A DNA stretch of 64,000 nucleotides, taken from NCBI RefSeq assembly GCF_900103545.1, contig NZ_FNHH01000001.1:1-64000 (forward strand), in the 5' to 3' direction. The notes under the pieces were generated by a model, which saw only the letters and a list, made by a program, of their open reading frames with translations, was not told where the DNA came from and did no database searches. Of the stretch, positions 6,506-14,945 are shown piece by piece. The position numbers and the translations under genes were made by a program. Numbering within the stretch: the stretch's first letter is position 1; each line of letters starts with the position of its first letter. This stretch comes from Daejeonella rubra (lineage in GTDB: Bacteria; Bacteroidota; Bacteroidia; Sphingobacteriales; Sphingobacteriaceae).

Positions 6506-8335
6506 ATGAAAGTGATCATTGCCGAAAAGCCGTCTGTTGCCAGGGAAATAGCCAAAGTATTTGGGGCTACAACCAAAAAAGACGGTTATATGGAAGGCAA
6601 AGGTTTTACGTTTACCTGGGCTTTCGGTCATTTGCTGCAGCTGGCTCCGCCACAGGAATATGGCTTTTATGGCTGGAATGTGCATAATTTACCCATGCTG
6701 CCGGCGAAGTTTAAGCTATCAATACGTAAGGTTAAGACGAAGGATGGTCTGGTAGAAGACCCCGGTGTCAGGAAACAGCTCAACATCATTCAGGCTTTAT
6801 TTGATGAGGCAACTGATATCATTGTTGCAACGGATGCCGGAAGGGAAGGGGAACTGATCTTTCGGTATATATATTATTATCTGAAATGTAAAAAGCCTTT
6901 CAAACGGCTATGGATATCATCTCAAACGGATGAAGCTATCAAAGAAGGCTTCCGGAACCTGAAACCAGGTTCTGACTATGATACTCTATTCAATTCTGCT
7001 CATTGCCGCTCGCAATCCGACTGGCTGGTGGGGATGAATGCCACGCAGGCACTGAGTATATCTTCCGGCACAAGATCTGTTCTCTCACTTGGTAGGGTAC
7101 AAACGCCCACTCTGGCCATGATCTGCTCCCGTTACCTCGAGAATAAGAGTTTTGTGCCTCAGCTTTTTTATCAGGTCAGTATTCAGGTAGATAAGGAGGG
7201 ACAAGTTTTTCGTGCGGTTTCAACCGAGAATTTTAAGTCAAAGGAAGAGGCTCAGGTTTTAATAGATCAGGTAGAGGATGTGGCTTCGGGTTTTCCGCTT
7301 GGAGGGCATATACTTGCTGTTGAAGCCAAACCACGAAAGGAACCGCCTCCATTATTGCATGATCTGAGCAGTCTGCAGCAGGAGGCTAATAAAAAAAATG
7401 GCTTTACCGCTGATCAGACCCTAAACCTGCTTCAAAATCTGTATGAAAGTAAGCTGGTCACCTATCCGCGTACAGGCAGCAGGTATATCGGGGACGATGT
7501 TTTTGCCGGAATACCTGCATTGCTGGAAAAGTTTAAAGATCATGAAACTTTTGGGAAGCAGGCATTATTTCTTACAGGTGTCAAGTTGAATAAGCGAAGT
7601 GTGAATGTCAAAAAAGTGACCGATCACCATGCTGTTTTGCCTACCGGAGAAAAACCTTACAATCTTTCGGCAGATAAGCAAGCCATTTTTGACCTGGTTT
7701 TGGGCCGTACACTGGAGGCTTTTCATCAGGAATGTATCAAGGAGATCACTAAAATTACGGTTCAATCAGGCGCTAAATATATCGCCAGTGGAACCGTGAT
7801 CAGTTCTGCAGGTTGGCGGGCTGTGTTCAACGAGCCTGATGAGGAGAAAAAGGATGAAGATAATGCTTCGTTACCAAAAGTAAAGGAAGGGGAGAATCTG
7901 CCGGTAGTTGATAAAGCCTTACTTGAAAAACAAACCAAACCCAAACCACTGTATAATGAGGCCAGCTTATTAAAGGCCCTCGAAACAGCGGGTAAGGAGA
8001 TCGATGATGAAGAGTTGCGTTATGCAATGAAAGACAGCGGGCTGGGGACTCCTGCTACCCGTGCGGCCATCATTGAAACTCTTCTGAAGAGGGATTATAT
8101 TTTGCGCGAGAAAAAGAATCTGGTCCCAACCCAGACAGGCCTCGCGGTTTATGAGGTGGTAAAAGATCATAAGATAGCTCAGGCAGAACTTACCGGAAAC
8201 TGGGAAAAGCGACTTGAAGAGATCCGTTCAGGGGCTTCTGTAACAGATTTTCAGGAAGAGATCAAAACTTATACACGCAGCATTACCCAGGAATTACTAA
8301 AAGCAGGAGCAGGCTTAAAGCTTAAACCTGTTTAG
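6506..8335 (+). CDS. topB: DNA topoisomerase III
   Basis: A 609-residue type IA topoisomerase that relaxes and decatenates DNA through a transient 5'-phosphotyrosyl bond. The N-terminal TOPRIM domain begins at MKVIIAEKPSVAREIA and has the metal-binding DAGREGE at residues 110-116. The active-site Tyr320 lies in VTYPRTGSRY. SLGRVQTPTLAM (about 194-205) and the C-terminal TPATRAAIIETL motif are also typical. Size and order match TopB proteins of Bacteroidota, which often occur in mobile or accessory regions. Heptamer-like units (AGGCTTA, AAGCTTA at 8311-8324) encode part of the C-terminal LKLKPV. Transcription is probably monocistronic. Confidence 0.95.
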   Translation: MKVIIAEKPSVAREIAKVFGATTKKDGYMEGKGFTFTWAFGHLLQLAPPQEYGFYGWNVHNLPMLPAKFKLSIRKVKTKDGLVEDPGVRKQLNIIQALFDEATDIIVATDAGREGELIFRYIYYYLKCKKPFKRLWISSQTDEAIKEGFRNLKPGSDYDTLFNSAHCRSQSDWLVGMNATQALSISSGTRSVLSLGRVQTPTLAMICSRYLENKSFVPQLFYQVSIQVDKEGQVFRAVSTENFKSKEEAQVLIDQVEDVASGFPLGGHILAVEAKPRKEPPPLLHDLSSLQQEANKKNGFTADQTLNLLQNLYESKLVTYPRTGSRYIGDDVFAGIPALLEKFKDHETFGKQALFLTGVKLNKRSVNVKKVTDHHAVLPTGEKPYNLSADKQAIFDLVLGRTLEAFHQECIKEITKITVQSGAKYIASGTVISSAGWRAVFNEPDEEKKDEDNASLPKVKEGENLPVVDKALLEKQTKPKPLYNEASLLKALETAGKEIDDEELRYAMKDSGLGTPATRAAIIETLLKRDYILREKKNLVPTQTGLAVYEVVKDHKIAQAELTGNWEKRLEEIRSGASVTDFQEEIKTYTRSITQELLKAGAGLKLKPV

Positions 8336-8711
8336 GTGGTTAAGTAAATTCCTAGCCACCCAGTGTCCACCGCTTGCGGGGGAATTAAAGGGGGTGGTTC
8401 TTTTCTAATAGCACATGCTGCGCAAGCGCTGATATTTCTTTCTTTTGAAGGCCAAAAGAAACAAAAGCCTAATTTTTCTCACTCTTAATGAGTCCTTTGG
8501 ACAAGGCAGCCGGCGCAAACCTACCGCACACAAAAAGCAAAACACGGGCTGCGTTTTACTGAAGGGTAAAACAATGCCCCTCCCTTACGCGCAAATGGCC
8601 AATTTTTGCTTTTTGTTTTACAGCTGCTGGGGGAAAAGGCATGACGCCTAAAATCGTGCTTCAATTGAAGGAAGGATTAAAAGAAAAGGTATTTGATCAT
8701 CCCAACCCCAA
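8336..8711. other. Non-coding region with hairpin repeats
   Basis: A gene-free 376-bp stretch of the same flavour as 553-1206. It contains the hairpin repeat at 8442-8458, short palindromic stretches around 8545-8570 (GTTTTAC...GTAAAAC) and a 68-codon random-looking frame at 8445-8651 that I do not accept as a gene. Confidence 0.45.
8442..8458. repeat. Hairpin repeat, dispersed family copy
   Basis: CTTTTG-AAGGC-CAAAAG forms a 6-bp hairpin. Its 15-mer TTTGAAGGCCAAAAG (8444-8458) recurs inverted at 1147-1161. The flanking CTTTC and AAACAAAAG extend the likeness to the hairpin at 600-629. Confidence 0.55.
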
Positions 8712-11063
8712 TTATTTCACCACGATCTGATCACAATAAATAGAAATATCCTGTCCTGATCGGATATGCCATGATGGGGTTTTCAATAAGCTTTCCGCAT
8801 GGACTTTGATGTAGCGGGCTTTGGTTCCGGGATTCATAGTCGCTTGAAATGGTAGGATTGAAATTTTGATGATCCCCGGGTTTTCAAGCGGGTTCGGATT
8901 GTTAGGGTTATTGATTAATACAGGTTCACTGTAATTATTTCCATCCTCAGATATTGAATAGCTGACATGTTTAGGCAAGGCAAATAAATGCCAGTCGGGC
9001 TGTGCCTGAGGGTTAAGGAAATCCATATTTACCGAACTTACAGGCATTACTGCACCCAGATCGAGAATAAAATCCATGTGCTGTCCGGTGTAATAAACCC
9101 AGTTTTGATCAGCCTCCTGCCATGACTCGTAGGAAGCAAAAATACCGTCTGTAAGGCTCTCTAAACCTTTCGATTTAGGATTCGGACTGGTGATTGGAAT
9201 GATCTTTTTACGGAATGATTTAACCTTGATCATACCTTCCATATTGCTGAAGATGCGGTTGTAGGATGCCCGGTAATGCTCCGGAGTTCCGGCCCGTTCC
9301 CGTACCAGTTTTACCTTATTCAGTTTACATCCATCAGCAAAACGGTTAACCAGCGCTTTCATCTCAGGTTTAGGAAGTATATAGGCATTGCTTCCCTTAC
9401 GGAACATGCTTCTGGCTGTATCGATCTCCGTGCGGCCGATCTGAATCTCTGCATACATGATTGGCAGTCGCGCTGTTCTTACACGCTGGACTAATTTAGG
9501 GTCAGCGCTCACAGCCTTTTCTGCTTTATCGAAGAGCTGCTTATACTGCTGCATCATTTCTGCAGATAAATAGGAGTTTTTTGCGTGGATAGGATCCCCA
9601 AAAATGCTTAGCACCATGCCGCTTTTTACCAGAGATTCCTGCATACTTTCGATGTACTGACTGATAAATGGAGCTGCAGCACCAAAATAACCGGTAAGGA
9701 ATTCATTGATAATGGCTTTGTCATCTGCATCGGGATTCCACATGAGTTTGCAGATCAGGTAGGATCGAAGCAAGGCCATTTCAGCCGCCGCTTCATCATT
9801 TGCCTGCATGAATAAGCCTTTAACCTGATTATCTGTATAAAATTTGATGTTCGGCTTTAAGGTATACAGATTTGGGAAAGGGGAGATATAATTTGTGAAC
9901 TGAATATTATAATCCCAGATAAGGATGTCCTTTGACAGTGCTCCCCAGTCTCTCAGATCATTGGAAAATGCAGGATCGGTTACGAACACAGGTGCTTGCC
10001 TTGTACTTTCAATGTTGCAGAGCATAATATTTACATTAGACTCAATTTCAATGTTTTTAGGTGCTTTCCGGGTGTACCAGTAGGCAAGGGTAGAAATGAT
10101 CTTATCCGGAAATTCTTTGGCAACCTTATTCACAAAGTAAATAATGGATCCACTGGGAACCTTACCGTATTTTTCATTTAATGCTGCACAGCCATCACAT
10201 TGACAATATCTATCGTTATCATCCTGGCTAACAGACCAATAGGTGGGAGTCGGTTTTTCCTGAATCTTATTTTTCAGGCTTTCAACCAATACTTTTAAAA
10301 CTTCCGGATTCGACAGACATAGCTGGGTTCCCGGTTGTCTTTTTCCATCGATCAGTGAATAATATTCAGGATGGGTTTTAGCATATACCTGTTGCGGGAC
10401 AAGCGTGTTAAAAGTATGAACAAATAATCCCCAGTCATCCCTGGAAGAAAGCTTATGCCAGTCTGAATATTCCTGATCAGCCATTTGGCTGTAGGAAGTT
10501 GTTCTGTATTTTACCAGAGGTTCGTAGGTTTTTGTTCCCTGACCAGGATCGAACGTTTTAGTTTTCGGACCTGCAGCATCTTCAGTAGAATATTTCCTGA
10601 ATCCTAAACCTTCCAGTAGATCGTAAACACCAAAAAGTAATCCCTTTTTTGAACCGCCTGCAATGATGAAATTATCACCTACAGTTTTATGAATAAAACC
10701 GGCTTCCGGGAGCTGATTGAAATTGATCTGATTTGTTTTGGCATATTCCGTTTCACCCAGGTAAATTCCGTTAATAACCGTTGTCTTACCCTCTTCTGCA
10801 ATTGGAATAGTCTTTACAGATAATTTGGATAGATATTTCTGGAGCTGCTGGGCTGCCTGTTTTTCTATGGAACTGACCAGAGTTGGGATAATGATCTGAT
10901 AGTCTATAATATTTCCGGCAGCTAAGCCTGAGCTTAACAAGCTATCTCTTAGCTTTGAACTAACCAAACCGGGCAGAAAAGTTAATCCTGCTGCTATAAT
11001 GCTGGTGTTTTTTAAAAAATTAAGTCTTGAGATATCCCTGTTTTTCCCTTTGTTATTTTTCAT
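8712..11063 (-). CDS. DUF4838 glycosidase-like protein with C-terminal discoidin-like domain
   Basis: A 783-residue exported protein. An N-terminal signal of the SRLNFLKNTSIIAAGL type precedes a domain resembling the N-terminal part of GH20/GH67 enzymes (about 55-160, ending GGSKKGLLFGVYDLLE). A DUF4838 region follows (about 190-500) with CQCDGCAALNEKYG and AYWYTRKAPKN. The C-terminal 150 residues resemble an F5/8-type (discoidin) carbohydrate-binding module (VYYTGQHMDFILDLG, ARYIKVHAES). Relatives belong to polysaccharide-degradation loci and are thought to be glycosidases, but no activity is established for the domain. The gene stands alone and no sugar regulator is adjacent. The substrate is unknown. 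Confidence 0.8.
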   Translation of the reverse strand: MKNNKGKNRDISRLNFLKNTSIIAAGLTFLPGLVSSKLRDSLLSSGLAAGNIIDYQIIIPTLVSSIEKQAAQQLQKYLSKLSVKTIPIAEEGKTTVINGIYLGETEYAKTNQINFNQLPEAGFIHKTVGDNFIIAGGSKKGLLFGVYDLLEGLGFRKYSTEDAAGPKTKTFDPGQGTKTYEPLVKYRTTSYSQMADQEYSDWHKLSSRDDWGLFVHTFNTLVPQQVYAKTHPEYYSLIDGKRQPGTQLCLSNPEVLKVLVESLKNKIQEKPTPTYWSVSQDDNDRYCQCDGCAALNEKYGKVPSGSIIYFVNKVAKEFPDKIISTLAYWYTRKAPKNIEIESNVNIMLCNIESTRQAPVFVTDPAFSNDLRDWGALSKDILIWDYNIQFTNYISPFPNLYTLKPNIKFYTDNQVKGLFMQANDEAAAEMALLRSYLICKLMWNPDADDKAIINEFLTGYFGAAAPFISQYIESMQESLVKSGMVLSIFGDPIHAKNSYLSAEMMQQYKQLFDKAEKAVSADPKLVQRVRTARLPIMYAEIQIGRTEIDTARSMFRKGSNAYILPKPEMKALVNRFADGCKLNKVKLVRERAGTPEHYRASYNRIFSNMEGMIKVKSFRKKIIPITSPNPKSKGLESLTDGIFASYESWQEADQNWVYYTGQHMDFILDLGAVMPVSSVNMDFLNPQAQPDWHLFALPKHVSYSISEDGNNYSEPVLINNPNNPNPLENPGIIKISILPFQATMNPGTKARYIKVHAESLLKTPSWHIRSGQDISIYCDQIVVK

Positions 11064-11184
11064 TTTGAAAATATTTCCTGTTGATTAAATCAAAACAAGG
11101 TAAAAAAATATAGGATCAAAAATGAAAAAATAGCAATGGAAATAGTCCGCACAATCGGGTTTTTCAAATCTTTATTTAAAGGAT

Positions 11185-11442
11185 CTAGTGTAATAGTCCG
11201 CTTGCCCTTAATATTCCCACAATTCCCACCAGAATCCAGAATAGATTTAATACAGTATATGCTTTGTCTTTTTTAAGGATGGCGCACCAGGATAACAAGA
11301 TTGCATCTAGGGTATTAAATATCCAGACAAAAAGAAACGGACTTTCAGGGCCAAGCCAGCTTACCAGTGTGAAACTTACGATCCGCATGATCACACCGAT
11401 CATTTCGAAGGTTTTTATGTATTTTATTATGAAATCATTCAT
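11185..11442 (-). CDS. Small integral membrane protein, function unknown
   Basis: An 85-residue hydrophobic protein with two or three predicted membrane helices: about 12-30, FLFVWIFNTLDAILLSWCA, and TVLNLFWILVGIVGIL. A charged KKDK lies between the last two. The pattern resembles small YgjV/CBU_0592-type membrane proteins, but I cannot assign it with confidence. Its start lies about 100 bp from a perfect FNR-like box at 11538-11551, which could serve this gene or the divergent GyrI-like gene. No partner gene lies on its strand within 120 bp. Confidence 0.65.
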   Translation of the reverse strand: MNDFIIKYIKTFEMIGVIMRIVSFTLVSWLGPESPFLFVWIFNTLDAILLSWCAILKKDKAYTVLNLFWILVGIVGILRASGLLH

Positions 11443-11537
11443 GGTACAATAATGGCAAGTATTTGCCGGAATTTGAATCTAAATTTTAAAAAATCCCCCT
11501 GGCCAAAGGATAGCTGTATATGACTGATGGGCTATTG

Positions 11538-11551
11538 TTGATCATTATCAA
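11538..11551. promoter_or_regulatory. FNR-like box, perfect match
   Basis: TTGATCATTATCAA matches the FNR consensus TTGAT-N4-ATCAA at all ten positions and is fully intergenic. It lies about 100 bp upstream of the small membrane protein gene and about 220 bp upstream of the GyrI-like gene. A dyad, GACAAG-n7-CTTGTC, follows at 11553-11571. The Crp/Fnr protein at 40395-41015 has the FNR-type E-x3-R recognition helix and is a candidate binder. Function is inferred. Confidence 0.5.
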
Positions 11552-11660
11552 GGACAAGCATAATTCTTGTCATATAGTATTTAATGAGCCTTCTTTAATT
11601 TTGCTGTATCAAACAGGAAAAGACCGTTTCAGTTTTTTAATAAGAAACTATTTTTGATTA

Positions 11661-11683
11661 AACACAAAAGAATATTTTGTGTT
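11661..11683. promoter_or_regulatory. Perfect inverted repeat, possible operator
   Basis: AACACAAAA (11661-11669) and TTTTGTGTT (11675-11683) form a perfect 9-bp dyad with a 5-bp centre. It is 84 bp upstream of the GyrI-like gene, a good position for an operator. No regulator gene is adjacent. Confidence 0.45.
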
Positions 11684-11766
11684 GATTTCATTTTGCCATT
11701 TGTTGTTATCGGCATTGGACACGGTTCATCCGCAAAATCAATGATAAACCCATAAAAATTAAAGTC

Positions 11767-12249
11767 ATGTTACAGGATACAATAAAGAAAACCAATGTGG
11801 TACTGGAGAAGGTCCTCCTGGAACCATTTAATGTTTTATTGATTAGAGAAACCACAGGGTTATCCGCATTAAGTATGATATTCGAAGCTGATTATGGAGA
11901 AATCTTTAGTTTTATTAAGAAAAATGACCTGAAAGCAGGCAGGGTCATGGCTTTTTACCTTGATTATGAAGACCCTGTGACTTTGGAAGCAGGAGTGGAG
12001 GTGGATAGGATTCCCGGGTATTTGAACGGCAGAATTGAATCTAAATTTGTTGCCGGGGGTGAAGCGGTACTTGCACATTATACTGGCCCGTATGAAGAAA
12101 TGGAAACGCCCTACAATGAAATTAAAAAGTGGTTAAAAGAGAATAATAGAGAAGCCCGCGAATTACCTTTTGAGGTCTATTTAAATGACCCTTCTCAGGT
12201 TAAGGATAAACATGAGCTTAAAACTGATATATATCAGTTTCTTAAATAG
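11767..12249 (+). CDS. GyrI-like small-molecule-binding protein
   Basis: A 160-residue cytoplasmic protein consisting of one GyrI-like (AraC effector-binding/SOUL-related) domain. The typical segments are present: an N-terminal strand LLIRETTGLSALSMIF, a middle part VEVDRIPGYLNGRIES, AVLAHYTGPYEEMETPYNEIKKWL and the end motif PFEVYLNDPS. The conserved Glu in PFEVYLND usually faces the ligand pocket. Stand-alone members bind or hydrolyse small hydrophobic compounds, or inhibit gyrase in E. coli SbmC; which applies here is unknown. There is no DNA-binding domain, so it is not itself a regulator. Upstream lie a perfect 9-bp dyad and a perfect FNR-like box. Confidence 0.85.
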   Translation: MLQDTIKKTNVVLEKVLLEPFNVLLIRETTGLSALSMIFEADYGEIFSFIKKNDLKAGRVMAFYLDYEDPVTLEAGVEVDRIPGYLNGRIESKFVAGGEAVLAHYTGPYEEMETPYNEIKKWLKENNREARELPFEVYLNDPSQVKDKHELKTDIYQFLK

Positions 12250-12481
12250 CTTGAACGGCATTCAATATGCCTTAAAAATATTAACCTTAAATTGAAAGCA
12301 AATGTCCCGGAACCTGTCCTTCAGCAGGTGAGGGAAATCGCTAAACGAGGTGTATTTGTACTTTAAAAGTTGCGATTTTGAAAAAGCACACTCGGCACGC
12401 GTGCGCAAGAACTTGCTAGTAATTGTCTGTATATCATTTATTTAAATCAATACATATTGACATTGCGAACGCACCAGCGTA

Positions 12482-13018
12482 TCATAATTTTTCTATTGCT
12501 GTTATTTTTATTTTGAATTCAGGATTGTCGAATACATTTTTGGAAAATTTATAATCGCTGTAGTTGTCTATATCAATAAAGCCTTTCTTTTCAATGAAGA
12601 TTCCGCTGATCTTTACCTGATCTCCAGCTTTGATTCCTTCAATTATTGCCTTATCGGACTGATCCATTAGAGAGCTTAACACGATCGATTTTTGCGCCGA
12701 TCTATTTGCCTGATCCAAAGTTATACCAAAGTTAACTTCCACGGTTGCCTGCTTATCAATGATCTCCAGAACTTTAGCCTGCCAGAAATTGAACTTCAAA
12801 TGCAAGCTGTCTTTTACATAAATTTTGGTTGATGATATACCATTATCAAGAAGAACACTTCGCAGATCCTTGTTTTGTTCGGATGTATTCACTGTATCTC
12901 TGAGTGCTTTTATATATTTTACAAAGCTAAGCTGCTCGTTTGGTCCCGGGTCATCACCTCCCTTTTGCCCACAGGAAGTTAGAATGAATAACATACATGT
13001 AATAATGATTATTTTCAT
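12482..13018 (-). CDS. Lipoprotein, function unknown
   Basis: A 178-residue lipoprotein with signal peptide MKIIIITCMLFILTS and lipidated Cys16, followed by a Gly/Asp-rich spacer (GQKGGDDPGPNE). The mature protein is mainly beta-strand: KIYVKDSLHLKFNFWQAKVLEI, ATVEVNFGITLDQ, GDQVKISGIFIEKKGFIDIDN. The last segments recall an OB-fold-like barrel, such as seen in proteins with a membrane-proximal binding role, but that is only an impression. I recognise no family. Both flanking intergenic regions are over 200 bp, so it is probably transcribed alone. Confidence 0.7.
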   Translation of the reverse strand: MKIIIITCMLFILTSCGQKGGDDPGPNEQLSFVKYIKALRDTVNTSEQNKDLRSVLLDNGISSTKIYVKDSLHLKFNFWQAKVLEIIDKQATVEVNFGITLDQANRSAQKSIVLSSLMDQSDKAIIEGIKAGDQVKISGIFIEKKGFIDIDNYSDYKFSKNVFDNPEFKIKITAIEKL

Positions 13019-13272
13019 GTTCTGGTATTGAAATTTGTTTATAAAACTTAAATCTAAGTTACATATTTTCTATATCTCATTGCCTTCGCAAGCTTGCGGT
13101 TCCTGTCTTGAAAAACAATGAGGTGTCTGAAAATGTCTTTATTGCCTTTTGAAATAGGGGTCATTGATGCTAAGTGCAATTTTTCTTTAGTGATTTTCTC
13201 TTCAGATCGAGTCCGATCTAACTCCGGCAAGAAATGACCGATCGGATAATTTATAAATTACTATATTGATTT

Positions 13273-13464
13273 ATGAATGAGTTCGATAAGAATAACAATG
13301 ATCTATGGAAATGGGGGGTGTTTTATATCAACCCAAATGATCCATCCATCTGGGTTGACAAGCGTTATGGCCTGGGCTGGACTTTGAATTTTGCACATGC
13401 AATATCCTATTTTTATGTGGCCTTAATTTTAGTCATTCCTATTATATTCATCGTTTATTTATAA
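13273..13464 (+). CDS. DUF5808-type small membrane protein
   Basis: A 63-residue protein. Residues 11-37 match the DUF5808 pattern: WKWGVFYINPNDPSIWVDKR, then GLGWTLNFAH. A single hydrophobic C-terminal helix follows (ISYFYVALILVIPIIFIVYL), so the conserved part probably lies on the cytoplasmic side of the inner membrane. In Gram-positive bacteria such domains occur in larger membrane proteins of unknown role. It ends 24 bp before the sialidase-like gene on the same strand and could be co-transcribed with it. Confidence 0.7.
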   Translation: MNEFDKNNNDLWKWGVFYINPNDPSIWVDKRYGLGWTLNFAHAISYFYVALILVIPIIFIVYL

Positions 13465-13488
13465 AATTTATCTGCTAATTCACAAGAG

Positions 13489-14736
13489 ATGAAAATTTTC
13501 AATATATTGATAATCAATAGTTTGCTGATTTGTTTGTTTTTATTTAACTCAATTGTAAACAGTCTGGCTTCAACCCCGGCAGGATATGGAAATCAATTCA
13601 ATTTTGTCGTTGCCAAATGGACTCCTTTTCAGTTATTAGTTGATAGCATCCCCGGTATCAGCAAAGAAAAAGACATCCTCATCTATAAAAATCCTGATTT
13701 CTATGTTGCATTTCCTTCGATCATTAAGCGACCGAATGGGGAGTTTCTGCTTGCATTCAGATCTGCACCCGACCGGAAAATATTTGGCGAAAAGTCAAGC
13801 AGTCACGTAGATCCGAACAGTTATCTGGTGTCTTTACGTTCGAAAGATGGTGAAAACTGGACCAAGGAGCCGGATTTGCTTTATGCACATCCTTTTGGTG
13901 GTTCACAAGATCCTTGTCTGCTGCAGTTGCGCAATGGAACCATATTGTGTGCCAGTTATGGCTGGGCTTTTCTCCGTCCTGAAGGTATGAAAAATCTTAA
14001 AACCCCTCATTTTATTGCCGGAGAGGCTGTTTTTCTTGGTGGTTATCTGGTACGATCAAGGGATGGGGGCAGGAAATGGGAAGGCCCGCATTATCCATTG
14101 CATATTGAGCCTGAAATTAACATCAATCCTATGGGAAAGCCTGTCCCTGCCTATAATCGGGGAGCGCTTGTTGAGGGTAAAAGCGGACGGATTTTCTGGG
14201 CGGCAGCAGCAAGCGATGCTCCGGGAAAGACCTCTGTACACTTGATCAGCTCAGATGATAAGGGACTGACCTGGAATTATTCCAGTCCGGTTGCAGTTGA
14301 CGAGAAGATCTCTTTTAATGAGACTTCCGTTTATGAAACACCCAAAGGCGACCTGGTAGCATTTTTAAGAACTGCAGGTTTTGGTGATCAGGCATGTATA
14401 GCCCGTTCAACAGATGGAGGAAAAACTTTTTCTAAGTGGGAGAGTATGGGCTTTAAAGGACATCCTATGAATGCACTTCGACTGCCGGATAATCGTGTTT
14501 TGATCACCTATGGTTACAGACATAAGCCTTATGGCATACGTGCAAGGATACTGAATGCAGAGTGTACCGATTTTGCCACTGCTCCGGAAGTGATACTTCG
14601 GGAAGATGGCGGGAATGGCGATATCGGCTATACCTGGCCGGTACAATTGGATAAGAAAAGGGTATTGGTTGTTTATTATTTTAATACCGATAATGGTACC
14701 AGATCAATTGAAGGTACTATATTGAATATCAAATAG
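13489..14736 (+). CDS. Sialidase-like (BNR/Asp-box) exported protein
   Basis: A 415-residue protein with an N-terminal signal peptide (about residues 1-27) and a six-bladed beta-propeller of sialidase type. Four Asp-boxes are visible: SKDGENWT (118-125), SRDGGRKW (190-197), SSDDKGLTW (254-262) and STDGGKTF (307-314). An RPNGEFLLAFRSAP segment near residues 81-94 may carry an arginine of the substrate triad, and NETSVYETPKGDLVAFLRT near 277-295 recalls the middle of the fold. True sialidases need an FRIP-like arginine triad and a Tyr/Glu pair, which I cannot confirm, so hydrolase activity on another sugar acid is as likely. It should act in the periplasm or outside the cell. Confidence 0.8.
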   Translation: MKIFNILIINSLLICLFLFNSIVNSLASTPAGYGNQFNFVVAKWTPFQLLVDSIPGISKEKDILIYKNPDFYVAFPSIIKRPNGEFLLAFRSAPDRKIFGEKSSSHVDPNSYLVSLRSKDGENWTKEPDLLYAHPFGGSQDPCLLQLRNGTILCASYGWAFLRPEGMKNLKTPHFIAGEAVFLGGYLVRSRDGGRKWEGPHYPLHIEPEININPMGKPVPAYNRGALVEGKSGRIFWAAAASDAPGKTSVHLISSDDKGLTWNYSSPVAVDEKISFNETSVYETPKGDLVAFLRTAGFGDQACIARSTDGGKTFSKWESMGFKGHPMNALRLPDNRVLITYGYRHKPYGIRARILNAECTDFATAPEVILREDGGNGDIGYTWPVQLDKKRVLVVYYFNTDNGTRSIEGTILNIK

Positions 14737-14750
14737 ATAGTTGGGATTTA

Positions 14751-14924
14751 TCATGGCCCTTCACCGGGTACAGGTGCTGCATCTTCTGGTGATTCAAACG
14801 GATCTTCAAATGGGATGATCTCCGGATTCGTTTCCGCAGGGTTTAATTCCTCAGGACTTTTTGTTTTATCAATTTCTTCGAATGCTAAATTCTGCAGTTT
14901 GCCTTTTTTGACCGGTACATTCAT
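14751..14924 (-). CDS. Small acidic protein of 57 residues, function unknown
   Basis: A short open frame beginning MNVPVKKGKLQNLAFEEIDK and ending in an acidic, proline-rich tail (EDPFESPEDAAPVPGEGP). It starts 21 bp after the erythromycin esterase stop codon on the same strand, so it can share its transcript. The composition (basic start, a short helix FEEIDKTKSPEEL, then Pro/Glu-rich) is coherent and protein-like, unlike a chance frame. No signal peptide, membrane segment or cysteine is present. It is small enough to be missed by gene finders; I recognise no family and only homologues in other genomes would confirm it. Confidence 0.55.
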   Translation of the reverse strand: MNVPVKKGKLQNLAFEEIDKTKSPEELNPAETNPEIIPFEDPFESPEDAAPVPGEGP

Positions 14925-14945
14925 AGGTGTATGATTTTAAGCTCC

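Larger units (their letters stand above)
11443..11766. other. Divergent control region with FNR-like box and two dyads
   Basis: The 324 bp between the membrane protein (minus) and the GyrI-like gene (plus) hold a perfect TTGAT-N4-ATCAA box (11538-11551), a GACAAG/CTTGTC dyad (11553-11571) and a perfect 9-bp dyad (11661-11683). No gene is seen. Confidence 0.5.

Noticed and set aside
8445..8651. 68-codon plus-strand frame
   Set aside because: It spans the repeat hairpin and palindromic stretches; the sequence looks like decayed DNA.
11081..11093. TTGATTAAATCAA upstream of the DUF4838 gene as an FNR box
   Set aside because: The half-sites are 3 bp apart instead of 4, which places them out of register for FNR-type binding.
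13087..13098. CGCAAGCTTGCG palindrome as an operator or attachment site
   Set aside because: It is a single 12-bp palindrome without flanking signals or a second copy, so chance is enough.
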